From the NCBI RefSeq assembly GCF_002775205.1, contig NC_036447.1, positions 21,434,501 to 21,498,500 of the forward strand: a DNA stretch of 64,000 bases, given 5' to 3'. Below are positions 35,901-48,113 of this stretch, one piece after another. How positions within the stretch are numbered: the first letter of the stretch is position 1; every line of letters starts with the position of its first letter. A program made the position numbers and the translations under genes. Below the pieces are notes generated by a model that ran no database searches, was not told the DNA's origin, and saw only the letters and a list, made by a program, of their open reading frames with translations. This DNA comes from Xiphophorus maculatus. Its lineage: Eukaryota; Chordata; Actinopteri; Cyprinodontiformes; Poeciliidae.

Positions 35901-36618
35901 CTCTCTGTGCAGTGATTGTTTTTTAGTGATGAATGTACAACAATTTCCCTTCTTGTTTTTACTTGATCTCTTTATGGACTTAAGCTCACCTGCCACTTTA
36001 TTCTATGCTAGTGCTGGATTGGCAACTAAACCTTAATCCTCCATAGCACAGATTAAGCATTGAAGCTTCCATTATACCAAATTGTAGCTGCTGAGTTGGT
36101 TGGATTTTGTCAATATTTGCTACATGCACTGTCAAAGGTTGCTACCGGTTACTCGCCCTGTGTTTTCTGTCTAACAGCTATAATGAGATTTTGTTTTTTG
36201 TTGATAATCAGCAAGCCAAAGTGAACCCAAGAAGTCAGAAAATCAGTAATCCATATTGTACATTTTGACTGGATATTTTCTCACAAATCCCTTTAAAATG
36301 CCAGTTTGAGACGTTTTTCCCAGTTCACCATAGACGCATTAAAATGTTGTGTCCTCCTGAAATCTAAAGTTTATAAAGTGCACCGAAGTGTTTGAAGAGT
36401 TTTCACTGGTTGAGAGTAAACACTGCTCCATATCTGAGCGATCACACTCACCTATCGTGACGGGCAAACTTGCTAGAGCTAAAGGAACAAATTAAAAAAA
36501 GCAAATCAACAACATGAGTCAGAAGGAATGTTAGCCCAGTAAATAAACCATTCAGATCTTAAGTCCCAAGTTACTCACCCAGGATTGGCAGTAAATATAA
36601 AGTGAGATGGTTCTTCAT
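29989..36618 (-). CDS. Four-Ig-domain type I membrane receptor 'IgB' (tandem paralogue of IgA)
   Basis: 10 exons: 36579-36618, 36452-36478, 35287-35568, 34909-35202, 33971-34243, 32963-33271, 32175-32276, 32066-32090, 31905-31974, 29989-30009; 1443 nt, 480 aa. The leader (MKNHLTLYLLPILGALASLP) again uses a 27-nt second exon. Ig domains, each on one exon with phase-1 borders: D1 23-116 (FRCSA/YQCRA), D2 117-214 (MSCDA/YSCVA), D3 215-305 (VTCRS/ARCRG), D4 306-408 (LSCHI/YRCRA). The TM exon is 102 nt (EVITLVFCCFFLLMLAVASA). The tail is short, has no tyrosine and ends QIAEITV, a possible class II PDZ ligand. The last 21-nt coding exon is the weakest call: it lies 1.9 kb from exon 9, but has a good acceptor, the right phase, a prompt stop and AATAAA 170 nt beyond. 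Exon 2, D3 and TM exon lengths equal those of IgA. Ligand unknown. Confidence 0.85.
30010..31904. other. IgB intron 9, AT-rich
   Basis: About 1.9 kb with no further supported exon. It is A-rich low-complexity sequence from about 30120 to 30800 (AAATAAAA runs). Confidence 0.5.
32440..32690. repeat. GTATTCATACC-type dispersed repeat fragment (IgB intron 6)
   Basis: The text CATGTGATAGAAAACAACAA, then ATGCATGGTTTTTGACTTTG and GTGTGCATTTGTATCCAGCA follows the order seen in this common fish repeat. It is a longer piece than the copy in IgA intron 6. Confidence 0.6.
33495..33775. repeat. Degenerate minisatellite of about 20-bp units (IgB intron 5)
   Basis: Roughly a dozen imperfect repeats of AAATATTTAGTTTGCAAACT, which is itself nearly palindromic, so copies can be read on either strand. 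It sits about 200 bp from the IgB exon for D3. Confidence 0.75.
34370..34850 (+). repeat. Probable retroelement-derived repeat (IgB intron 4)
   Basis: T-rich sequence with TTAGTCTCATACTTTCGTTA and ending TGCATTTAGGTCCGACTTCA-CCACCACACGTCATGAC. This resembles the 3' part of a repeat common in fish genomes. Superfamily not determined; similar T-rich text recurs near 35800-35990. Confidence 0.4.
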
Positions 36619-36619
36619 A

Positions 36620-37137
36620 ACAAGACTATGAATGTGTCTTTGGCATGGTCCCTTCTGCATGTATGTCTCATTGCATGTGCATGTGTAGGCGTGAGTCAAG
36701 GCATGGTGCTAGGACACATATGTTGTGTGAAGATAACGTAACAGAGGGGATGTTTTGCTATGATGTCATACAAAGAGCCTGAAAAACATGCAATTAGTGT
36801 AAAAAAAGTTTAATAAGCACACAAATAAAAACATTTACAGCCTCTTGAATAATATTAAGTTAACATGTAGGAATACTACCAAGCTCTATTTTTCATATAA
36901 AGAGGTTAATGTGCATGTCACTAATGTCAACACTGATAAAAGATCTTCCAGCAGTCTGCACGCTGTTATTAGCTTTAACACAGGTGTATAAAATGCTTGC
37001 GAGGAAGGCTGCAAGAATAATCTGAAAATGTCTTTTTACAGAGTTGGTTTTCAATAGGTCACTCTGCTTCTTTGTGAATAATTCAACATGTGTCTTCTTG
37101 TTTTCCATCATTTCCAGAGGAGAATAAACTGGGAGCC
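36620..37137. other. tmc8 3' UTR and short IgB upstream region
   Basis: About 500 bp separate the tmc8 stop and the IgB start codon, both on the minus strand. A minus-strand ATTAAA (TTTAAT at 36809-36814) is the likeliest tmc8 poly(A) signal. The IgB promoter must therefore lie in roughly the last 200 bp; no TATA box is evident. Confidence 0.45.
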
Positions 37138-40100
37138 TCAGGGAGCGCCATGGAGGAGCTTTTTCTGTTCCACAGCAGCAGGACGGGCTCTGCTTGAGTT
37201 CTTAGGACCTCTCAGTAAGGTGGCATGCTGCTTCACCAGGAACCGTTTATCTGAGCTGCACTGTAGGGGAACAACAACAAGAATCCACACATAGCATTAA
37301 CACAAACAGGACAGAAGCTCACAAAGCGCAGATAAAAGTTAAAATGACGAGAGCCAAGTTAAACGAATGTTTCTTTCTTTCACAAAAATGAACCGAATGC
37401 TCAGTTTTCTTTGCTTCATGCTAATCCTGACATTGAACAGGATTAAAATGAAATGTGAAATGTTACCCACTTTTTACGACTAGGTAAACCCTGTACATTT
37501 CATATCGGGATGCTATAAGAATCATACAAATATCAGAGTTAAAAATGATTTGGAAGCTTACCATAATCAGCATATCTTTAAGCCTTTCGATTGCCTTCTG
37601 GTTGGCGCGTCCTCGTGACACATACGATGTCAGGATGATGCTGAGGACACAAAATGTTACATTTTCATTTCACATCATATCTAATCTCCAGTGGATCCAA
37701 TCAGATTAACGTAGAGTTGATGGACAACAACCACACAACATGGTTGGCAGCTTGCGAAAGTATTCATACCTCTTCCAAATAGACTTCAATGGATTTTATT
37801 GGGATTTTATGTGATGTAGCAACACAAAATCAATCATCATACATAAAGTAGAAGAAAGGGGAAGCATAGTTTTTGAAATTGTTGTACAAATAAAAATCTG
37901 GAAGCTTTTATAGTTACTCCGCCATTTTGAATCAGTACTTCTGAAGTTGCTTCCACTGAATTACTTTATGAAGTTTGTAACATGATAAAATATGAAGAGA
38001 TGTTCAGGATGTTCTGGTGCCACCTGTTGGTAGTAACTTATTCTTCAAACAGGTAAAGCTGCATTCCTCATTGTGCTAAAAGATGACGTCTAATGTAACT
38101 TACATCTCAGCTAGCAGGAGAGGCAGGGCAAAGGCTTGTGAGGACAAGTACTTGAGAACATTCTGGACTGAGTTGGGAAGACTTGTCACGCAGGTGTTTG
38201 TCACAGTAAGCACAGTTTCATTTTTAAGCGGACCACAGGAGATCCTGAAGCAGGAGACAGAGAGAAAAATCTGTATCAAAAAAAGGTTAATAAAATAAAA
38301 AAAAAAAAAAAACACGCACAATTTGAACAATTTTAGATAGAAAGCTGTTCCTGAAACATATAGTGTCATATTGAAAATACTGAGAGAGAGTAATGGAACA
38401 ATGTGTACTTGTTTGTTCCCTCGACCAGGTGGAAGTCAATTATCGGTGCGGCTGCAGCCATGAGGAGACCCAGCAACAGCATGAAGTGGAATAAAACCGA
38501 AGAGCTGGAGGCTCGAAACATCCGCTGCTCCGCCTCGCAACACTGCAGAACATCAAACTGAAGGAACACGGAAACACGCAGAGATAGGAGTTTTATTCCC
38601 ACTTCACCGCCGCCAGTGCTTTAAGGCTGCAGATCAAAAAAGTTGCAATCAATTACAAAAAGTAAAATTTGGACTTTTTTTTTAGTGCCAAATGTTTAAG
38701 AAAAGGGTAATATTTATCTCCATTATTAGGATAAACATTTTTGTATAATTTTTTAGACATCGTCTAAGAAACAAGAACAGCAGCAGCTGTGAACACAAGC
38801 CAACATTGCTAAGCTAACTGGTTGCTAGCTTTATAACAAACTGTGGACTTAGGAGGTGGTAAAGGAACTAGAAACATCTTTAATCATATACACTTAAATA
38901 AAATATATACATATTACTGCATGAAACCCGTTTGCCTGCCATCCGGTCTCCTGGTTTCATTAGTTAGATTTTTAAAAAGTTACATAGGAATATTAACAAG
39001 ACAAGTGGGATGCATTAGTCAGGCATAACATTACGACCACCGGCAGGTGTAGTGAAAAACTTTTAAGTGATTATCTATTCATGACAGGACCCTTCTAGTG
39101 GGTGGGATGTGTTGAGCAGCAACAACGCCTGCGGATTAAAATGATAAAGAGGTTTGTGCTGTTTATGAGACAGAAAATGCACCTGAGTTTGTTGAATGCA
39201 GGGCTGCATAGCCACAAACCAATCAGGGTCCCCACCCTGGTCATAATGTTATGCCTGATCAATTTATTTGATCATGCGAATCTCTTGTTTCGCTCTGCTA
39301 CCTTTTGGATGTAGAATATCACCAACAGGCTGACTACTCCGATCATAGGCAGCAGGGGGCAGTAGTAGACTCCAACCCACAACACAGTTTGGATGTAGAC
39401 CAGATCCAGAACTTTGAACGGGATCAGAAACCGCTGCCTCCCGCACAGCCGGACCAGAAAGCAGGTTGGGTGCTTCTCCTGCAAAAGCCTGCCAAACAGC
39501 AGGAACACAAGCACATTCGTCAGCGTGGTAAAACAAACAAAAACAAAAAAACAAACATCGAGCATGCGTGGGCTTTCTGTAGAAATCATCACAATGACTA
39601 TGAAAGAAACCGAGTGATCTCAAGCAAACCCACTTCCTGGGGTAGTTCACCAAAAAAGTGTTGCAGAAAGTGGTGAGGAAGTTGAAGATGCACAGATTGT
39701 ACATCTGAATGCCAATCTGGTTTTCCCTGCACAGACGCTGCAAAGAAAAAACACAAAACAACAAAAAAATTAAGTCAAAAGGAGAATTTTTTCGTTTGTT
39801 TGTTTGCTTTTTGAAAAAAGTGCCAGTAGTTCAAACAAAGAATTTACTAAGGGCTTGAAACCGAAGTCAAACCGTAGTTCACGCTCATAATCTATGCCAA
39901 TAAATTCCAAATATTTAAATCATTGCCAAGTTTAGCAGAATAACTCAGATCTGGTTGGTTTTATGAAGGTAAAATATTACCTATTCCTTTCACTTTCACT
40001 TACATTTTCGACTGATGTTTTGAAGAGGAAAACTAAGTAGATCCCCAGGGAAGCCAGCTTCAAGAAGATACTCCTGAATAAAAGACACGGTGAACCCTTG

Positions 40101-43100
40101 TGGCCATGTGTGTGTAACCTTTACAAGGTGTTTGTCTCCTGCTGCCTCTCACCTCACAAGTGTTACATTTACTTGAACAGTTAGAGAGTAGTCCTCGAAA
40201 GATGAGATCTTGCGGAATATCTGAGGGAGGACTAGGTCCACAAAGGTGATGGTGATGGGAGAAAGATACTGAAGGATCAGCTTGAGAACCAAAACTTCGT
40301 TCGACTATGAAAAACAGACATTAGCCATTTTTTTTTCAAGCAATATTTATTCATGCATTTGCTGCAGAAATACAAAACTTCGGGCTGAAATCCTTACCTC
40401 TTTGAGGGACATGTTTGTGGACAAGTAGATGAGGGTAAAAGCTCCACCGAGCAGAAAGACAACAATCAGGTTTAGGATGAACCTCAGCAGGTAGAGGCGC
40501 AGCTTTTGTCCCAGAGTCCTTTGAGCCTTTTTCAAGTTAAACTTCACCTCCTCCAGGAAGAGCTGCAGCATAAATGTCTAGATCAATATTTACTGCAGGT
40601 CAACAAGATGCACAAGAGTAACTTCCTTTTATGTGATTTTTACATAGTAACAAAGATCACACCTAAATGTGGCTACATGTCATTTGAATTTGTTTTGGAG
40701 ATAAAGGGAAGAAATACTTTCCTAGTGAGGCTTGAGGTACAAATTCAGGTGATAAACAAGCAATGTTTGTGTTTTTTTAAAAAAGGTATTAAATACTTTA
40801 AATTTTTAAAAATATGTTTTTTTACATATCATTATGCCCTGACAGTATGAAACAGATAACCTGAGTCTTCCACCTCCTCCCTGTGCTACCACTGCCATCT
40901 CTCTGAAACAACCAGTCAGAACCAGGAGGAGGGTGTTAGAGCTGTCAATCATACCTGTGTATGCACCACTCACACCCTCTGCCCTTTCTCTCTGCCATGC
41001 ATTAGGTCCCATCAACAGAGCTTGTTGTGGATGCTCAGACTAGTCAGCGTAGCCACTGATGACGGTGGATAAACAGTTTTTATGTAGCTGTAAGTTGTTT
41101 CGCTGCCATTAGCACATTAAGCATAGGATGCACAAGACCCTCCTACTGCTTCTGATTGGTTGTTCCTTCCAAATGGAAATAGTAGCACTGGGGAAGAGGT
41201 GGAGAAACTATATGTTTCCATAGATTATCTGTCTCTTGTCATGCTGTCAGGACGTATGAAGACATTTATTTTTTTTAAAAGTTACGTTACATATTGCAGC
41301 TTTAAGTGGTTCAAAGGTCTCCCGAGTGACACATTCGGTCAAATCATATATAAAGAAGACAACAGCAGAACAAAAATGTCAATAGAAGAAAGACAAGTCA
41401 GAGTTAATTTAACTGAGAATGAAAGAGGGACCTAAGCTTCAAAATAACAGAAAAATAAAAATATTCAGACCACACTTATTTGAAATAATCAATGGTCTAA
41501 AGTATGTTTGGACAGTTGTATATAGAAGGGTAGAGCTGTACCTTGTTGTTTCTTTTGGCCCATTGACAGGCATTGTTTTGTTTTGGGGTTTTTTAATACC
41601 ATTAAGCTGTATTACTAACCAGCTTCTGATTTCTTAGTTTTCTATGTATTTTGGATCTGCAAAACATTACACGCCTCTGCAAAAAGATTTCCATCAGGAG
41701 TATTGAAATGGTTGCATTCTGGTCAGATGCATCTTAGCTTTCTAACATTCGGTTCACAGAAGAGTTTCAAACCGTTGCTGTGAAGACTATACTGCTTCAT
41801 ACACACTGTGTGTTGCCTCCATTTTGTTTTCTAGCATCAGGTCGGCTGCTGTGAGCATGGCAGAACAGGAGGCTGTTATCTGCAGGTGCATCTCCTCACT
41901 CACCTTCAGGTCATTCCTGATGAAGCTCTGCTTGAGCTCTGCAGACTCTGGATGATGGATGCTGTAGTCCCAGCCACAAAAGACCTTAAAGCTCACATTC
42001 ATGCTGGTTCGCTTCTCGAGCATCCAGGTGTGCTTGTAGCCAACAGTTGTTCTGTAAGAGGAGAAAAAACGTACACAACCAGGATTAAATGTCTGAGAGG
42101 TTTATGTGATGTAGAAAAATGTTATTGTTACACGTCATTTTTCCACCTTCTGTTTGACATTATCCTGCAGAAATTAACAGTAGCTTGATTTGACAATATT
42201 TGTCCACTTTATACAAAGGTTTTCTAAATCTGTGAAACTGAGAGCAAACCTCTGGTTCCCAAGTTTTCCATCATATGTAAATATTTCCTCTGGTAAAACA
42301 CATTTCTGCTGGTTTGGTCGTATGATTGAACTCAGTGTTGTGCAGAAACGTAAAACCTCCCTTCATTTGTAGCGTTTTAGGAACTGAAAGTTTTGAATCA
42401 AAACTGCTCATATATTCCTCCACCCGGCCAAAAAAAATGGGCGTTCCATCTGAAGAAAAGAGTAATCCCAAAGCATGATGCTTCCGCCACCGTGCTTTAC
42501 TGCGAGTTCTGTTATAGAAGCATGTTGCTTTGGTTCTGAGGCCCATCAGATGGGAGCATATTCTGAAATAGGTTTCTGTTTTTCAGAATGTTTTCTTGTC
42601 AAGGTCTGAGTGTTTTCTTTGGAAGAAAAGACATCTGTCTTCTGCTCCACTGTTTGGTGCAGAAAAATGGAAAATAGAGGAAATTGATGTCACAAGCAAA
42701 ACACAACCATCCCTGTATGCTTCTTCTCAGCCTCCTGGGCTAATTTTTCTTTTTTTTATATACTGTATATATAATTTTTGGAGAAACTTCAGGGGTTTTT
42801 TTGTATCCTATTTTCTGAAGTCATTGTTGACTAGCCTCTCTGTGGAGCAACAGCTACATAATGTAGGTTAAAAAAAATGAGCATCTTTCCCGTGACAGAC
42901 ACCGCTAGACAAAGAGACTGTTTTGATCAAGTCACATAGATTTTATCCTGTCAGCATTTGCTTTTCAGCTACATTTTACAGTCTAGCTAAAAGAGGCAAA
43001 AGTTTTAAAATGAGTTTTTGGGGTTTCATTTTTAAGGTCTGGCATTTTAACAGGCACATTTCTGAGATCCCATGTAAACGGAAGATGATTGATGTTTCTG

Positions 43101-45290
43101 CAGCATTGCTGTGGTCTACTAACCTGCGGACCACCATGATGAGACTAAGGAAGATGATGCTGAGGATCCCAGCCAGGTAAAGCAGGGGTGTGTTCAGGCA
43201 GTCGAGATTCAGAGAGCCTCTGGTGTAAAAGCCAAAGAAAACAGGCGAACGAGCCAGAAATCCCTGGTTTAAAAGAAGCAGAAGATGTGCTCATGTGTGG
43301 CATATAGCAGGTATCTTTTGTTTTAAATTAAAATATGTTTACGTGGCTTTTCTTCATGTCTGTAATTCTGTGCATGAATTAGCATCCATGCTCAGAATAA
43401 TAACTCCTACCGATCCCAGGAGGAAGTCTAACACAGAGTCGTTTCCGCCAAATCGCAACGATTCTGTGAAATAACCGAGATTTAACTCCACATATGTCTC
43501 GACTGCATTTCTGTTTTATACTTTATACCAGAGGTGGGTTAAATATAACTACCACTGCTGTTTGTGCCATAAAATCCTGTGGGCCCCAGGATGAAGCCCC
43601 CGATCAGAGCACAGTGCAGCAGGTTCAAGTAGATCAGATATCTGAGGAACACAAAGTAGGACTTCACTCCGACGCCAAACCTCCCTGAAAATCAACAACA
43701 ACAACAAAAAAACAGGATCAAAAAGGTGCGAAAAAGAAACACAGGTCTTCAAAGTTTCTGTTACCTTGAATTTTGTGGAGTGTCTGTTTCCAAGGCAACA
43801 AGCTGGCTCCCGCCTCCCTCATGTGAGCCCAGACTCTCTTCCTGTTGATGCTCTGGCTCCGCCTCCACGACTCCCAGAAACCAATATTGCTGATCTGAAT
43901 TTTCCTCCTTTCCCTAATTAACAGCAAATGTATATTTTTACATCCTGAACTGTTGCTGTCTGAAATTCACTCAACAGCAGGAATACGCCCAGAACTACAG
44001 CGGCCACTTCAGCTTCAAGATTCTCACTAAAGTTTGTTTAGAAAATGGTTTCTGACAGCACTGAACTAAAAACAGAAGATATATATTTAGCAAAAAACAG
44101 TAACTTTGTTCTACTTTGAAGAATGTTTTTTTAGCACCAACAACTAATAATATTTGAATCAAGTGCAAGTAGTGACCCCTTAAATTTACTTTACATTTAC
44201 TGCAGAAGTTCTTCTTTTAGAAAACAGGCTTTTACAGTTCTATGGGTTTTTAAACAAGTTGAGAATAAAACAATATTTGTTCATAACATTTTCCCACCTT
44301 GCGCTCCTCTTCCCCTGCATACAAATGGCCAGGTTCCGCAGTGGCTGCAGAGACAGCTTGTCTCTGGGTCCTCTTGACTGGTTCTCAGTGCTGAAGGCCT
44401 CCCCGGGTTGCGGGCCACCCTGGTGGACCTCGTTGGTTTTCAGCGTATCATAGCTGTCCTGCTGGGACCGGACAGCCTGGACACTGGGCAGCAGGTCAAA
44501 TATCTCTGTCTGGTAGTACTCACATGAGTCTGACGACAAGGTGGACTCGACGCTTTCATCTGTTAGGACAGCAAAAAGTAAATCATTGAATTCATGCAAA
44601 CCAGAAATCCATTTCTGCAGGATTTAGGGAAATTTATGAAAAATTGGTCACCATATCTCAGGTTTTAACAAAATTCTATCTTAGTTCAGATGGATAATGG
44701 CACAAGTCTGGGACAGGATAAAGCAAGTTAACAATATAGAGTCCTGCCAAAGTTTAATTAGTCTTGAACCTTTTGAAAAATCCCAAGCTTTGGTGTAATT
44801 TCCTGAGATTATTTCCTTAAGTCTGTCTGTGCAATAATAGCTATATTTTAGCTTTATATTGTTGTTCTATTTGTTGTTAAATACAACAATAATCAGAGGC
44901 TCAGTAGCAAATCTACATCTGAACAACTAAAAAGAAAGGAGTCGAGTCAAAGTCCAGTACATCTCCATCACCTTCAGCCACATTCTGATTAAAAGGAGAA
45001 AAGGTGACTTTAGGTTGTGACTTAAAAGTCTAGTTTTGAAAATAACTAAACACAGACTAACCAGCTCAACTGACAGCCAAGCACATAAACTTTTGTTTCA
45101 TGAAACACTGCAAAACACAGGCTTCCTGTGAACTTTATGCCTGTGAGATAATAATTCTGATCGCCTTACACACATTTGTAGAAAATACGAGCTCTCTCAT
45201 CTCACTTTGTCACACACACTGAGTTGAAAAATGTAGATTCTTATTACCTGACAAGAGTCTCATGAAGTTCACCGTTTTCTGGCCCTCCAT
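37138..45290 (-). CDS. tmc8: Transmembrane channel-like protein 8 (EVER2), 16 exons, 698 aa
   Basis: A multi-pass TMC-family protein of the ER membrane. In mammals it works with TMC6 and CIB1, affects zinc handling and acts in lymphocytes and keratinocytes. Exons: 45248-45290, 44298-44559, 43765-43913, 43553-43684, 43411-43463, 43124-43263, 41904-42051, 40398-40562, 40153-40304, 40004-40073, 39634-39737, 39302-39488, 38409-38557, 38104-38244, 37562-37640, 37138-37260; 2097 nt, phase-consistent. Landmarks: GVKSYFVFLRYLIYLNLLHC (first TM region), VFCGWDYSI, FLEEVKFNLKKAQRTLGQKL, YLSPITITFVDLVLPQIF, VNVTLVRSIFLKLASLGIYL and the TMC-motif region RENQIGIQMYNL. The tail is short and basic, ending LLHGAP. 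Length is close to human TMC8 (726). It is assigned TMC8 rather than TMC6 by position, short N-terminus and its divergent partner. Confidence 0.93.
37745..37935. repeat. GTATTCATACC-type dispersed repeat fragment (tmc8 intron 14)
   Basis: GCGAAAGTATTCATACCTCT starts it, then TTTATTGGGATTTTATGTGA, the most conserved terminal part of this family in the window. Confidence 0.65.
39020..39257. mobile_element. Mariner-type MITE in tmc8 intron 12
   Basis: Terminal inverted repeats CAGGCATAACATTACGACCA (39020-39039) and TGGTCATAATGTTATGCCTG (39238-39257) are complementary at 19 of 20 positions. The inside retains only subterminal and small transposase-region scraps of the parent mariner (for example ACCCTTCTAGTGGGTGGGAT). 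The right end is 45 bp from the donor of tmc8 exon 12. Confidence 0.85.
42420..42595. repeat. Tc1-like/GTATTCATACC-family internal fragment (tmc8 intron 6)
   Basis: Contains CCCAAAGCATGATGCTTCCG followed by CCACCGTGCTTTAC, a hallmark internal segment of common fish DNA transposons. Frames are broken. Confidence 0.55.
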
Positions 45291-45476
45291 TTTCACCCCG
45301 CACTTCCTCTTTAATTGCAAACTACGCTGTCCGTCTTCATAAGCTACACATACCGTCGACTTCTCTGCTTGAGCTGCAACTCAAAGTTTCAAGAAAGTGA
45401 AAAGTCACTTCCGAGTCCTGCATCAAAATACCCCGCTTCACGCCTCGCAGCGGACGCCATGCAGAAGTGCTTCTGA

Positions 45477-45512
45477 ACAGCTGACCGGCTCTGTACAGCT
45501 GACCGGCTCTGT
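45477..45512. repeat. Tandem 18-bp duplication upstream of tmc8
   Basis: ACAGCTGACCGGCTCTGT occurs twice without a gap (45477-45494 and 45495-45512), about 190 bp upstream of the tmc8 start codon. ACAGCTG is an E-box. Confidence 0.9.
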
Positions 45513-47914
45513 CTCATGCTACTGGGACTGCTTCCGTTTCTCAAGTTGGAGCAGGTGTAAAATTAGTCCAAACTGAGGCTGAAGTTTGACAGATCGCAGG
45601 AAGTCACATGACAGGATGCAGACTGTTGAGTTCACTTGACAAGAAGAAATACACAAAACACACAAACACATAATGGGCTGGTAGGAAAAAAGCACAAAGA
45701 GGTTTAGGGAAGTAATAAGATGAAGCTTTGATGTATGCAAACATCTTGACTCATTACTGACTGTGATGTGTTGTTTAAATTCAACAAAACGTTAGTAGTA
45801 ATTATCTTACACTGAATTTTTTTTAGCATAAGTTGCAGCTCTGTCTTGTCGCAGTGAGTAGTTTCCACTCTGGCTAAGTAGAAAAGTAGATCGCAAGCTT
45901 TTTAGGCCATAGCTCGACATCACTGCATCCTCTCAGGGAAGCTGTTCGCCGCTTACAGCCAGTGAGTGATGGGGAAAAAGGAGGTGATGAAACATGAAGG
46001 CTTTTTACACCCACTCTCAGGAGACCACAAAGACATTTGAGGTTTCCAGTCAATACATTCTTAAATGGGTATCAACGTCATTTCTTAGCTGCTTTTTCCA
46101 CATGATTGGTTTCCATTCTACTGAAACTGTTAAAGACGCACTCTGCTTGGCCAGAAACAAAGGGATGTTAGAGTTTAGCTTCGAGACAAGGAATGGAAAC
46201 AGAGAGGGGAGAAGTTGTTGAGCTTTTGTTCAAAGTATACTTGGAGAGGAAGTGGAGAGTTAGCAAAGAAAGTATTTACATATTTTTACACATGGAAGCA
46301 AAATAAAGGACAGGAAACCTCACATTTGTGTGTAGAAAAGATATGCTGGTCAAGTTTGTTTTGCAACTTCTTCTGCAAAAAAATAAAACAAGAATAAATC
46401 TATAAATTTGATCCATACTAATTAAAAGTTGTTCAAATGAATCTGCCCATCACCATTAGTAACCCCAATCACTGAGCCAGGTGAGGTACAATGGGAAGTT
46501 CAGACTTTGGTGGGCTGATTTCATATTCATCCCATACTTTTCATGTTCTAATTAAAATAATTAATCAATTTTACTCACACAATTATGCTCTCCTTTCTGA
46601 TTTGTTTAAACATTTTTCAAACACAGACATCAGGAACTGATAGATTAGGAGTGTCATGTGGGTCCTTTTGAAATAATGACACCTGTTTTCATTTTAAAAT
46701 GATTATTGCCTGGTTTGAAAATATCACAATTAAGGGCTCAACACCATCAATTAGGGTGGTAAAAGTGGGTCACTTCCGCAAAAACACACTATCTGCTGTA
46801 TAAGCGCAGCAGGTTTGTTGAGCCATCCTTTATGGTCTAATTTGATTTTTAAAAATCTGATTTAAAAAAACTTTTTTTTTAATAATTAGGTTGATGTGGC
46901 AGGGTTCAATCTGATGCCAAAAGCATAATCTTTGCTTGAGTGTGTCCCAAAAATTAGCGTAGTGAACTTGGCCCCTCTCCAAGATTGTTTACTGGAGCCT
47001 GTTCAGGGTGGGGATGTTCATAACAGGAAGAGGGCACAAAATCTAGTTCTGCTCAATGTCCCATACAACTCCGCCCTGAGTCACTTCGTGTTATGTTAAA
47101 GACTTATCGTTTGCAGGTCGCTGCTACTTTTCCACGCTTGAAAGCCTAAATTCAGCCTCTGTTCGCGTTCGTGTGTAAATTTACACCGGCTGGTCTGAAA
47201 TGGACCGAACCATCCGCCCCTGCTCTGCGGGGGTCACCTTTACATTAAGTCGATAACCTAACAAAATAAGATATTGACAACAAAAATATCTTGAAACTCC
47301 ACGAAGTCTACATTGGACATTTAAACAAATACACGTGGTTTTAAACCAGTGTCAAACCTGTATTGGTTTGTTTTAATATTAAAAGGCAATTCGATAATGG
47401 TTCCTCCCCCTCCCAGCCGTTGGCACACTACTGCAGTTTTGACTGACGGGCTTCCCAGTGAGGCGGTTGAACTGGTTGTCAAGTTAGCTGGTGGGTAAGT
47501 TAAACACTGGCTCGGTTTAATTGACATTTATGTGCTTTATTTGACCGCCTCTTTACTCTTTCGCGTTTTGAAAAGCGATTATTTTTTGACATTTAAAACC
47601 GTGTCAGGTTAGCAAAGAGTCTAAAACTAGTTGTCTCGTCGTCCGCCGCTGCTCGTTAGTTGCAGTTTGGGCGAGTGGGCAACTTTTAACAGGCAGGAGT
47701 CAGAGGAGAGTCGGTGTTGTAAGTGGTGAGGATGAGGGAGACTGTCCTCTGTTGTTGCTTGGAGCTGATTAGGCGGAGGAGGTTTCAGATTCACAATCTT
47801 GAGTTGGTCGGAGAGTTTCCCTGTTCTGTGATGGCAGGTAGCTTTGTTCTGCCCTCGGGTCAGAGTTCTTCTTCTGTCTCTGTTTACAACAGGAACTTTT
47901 TGTTACATTCAGTT

Positions 47915-48113
47915 CGGTATCTCTGAAAGACTCAGCAGCAAACCTATAATTTAGAGTCCCCTGCCCTGAGTGAGGGCAATTATAGGTCTGGAACGGAGTT
48001 CAGTATTGAAGTTAAGCTGTAACTGGATTCCTGCATTGTTGAAAAGTATTGTTGTTTTTGGTAATTGTCAACAGATGCTTGTTTAGGATGATAGAGCACT
48101 GCAACATCAGCGG
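47915..48113 (+). repeat. Direct duplication, copy 1 (with 49-bp palindromic extra)
   Basis: This matches 48547-48695 almost base for base, except for an extra of about 49 bp (47939-47987) whose ends form the inverted repeat CCTATAATT (47943-47951)/AATTATAGG (47978-47986). The inner GCCCT/AGGGC pair also complements. Confidence 0.9.

Noticed and set aside
23771-36618. Direct naming of either receptor as PECAM1
   Set aside because: PECAM1 has six Ig domains, ITIMs and a different chromosomal position; only general family similarity is supported.
39264-39764. 166-codon minus-strand ORF as one tmc8 exon
   Set aside because: It joins exon 11, a 145-bp intron and an out-of-frame part of exon 12. 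The two-exon reading keeps the TMC sequence and splice signals.
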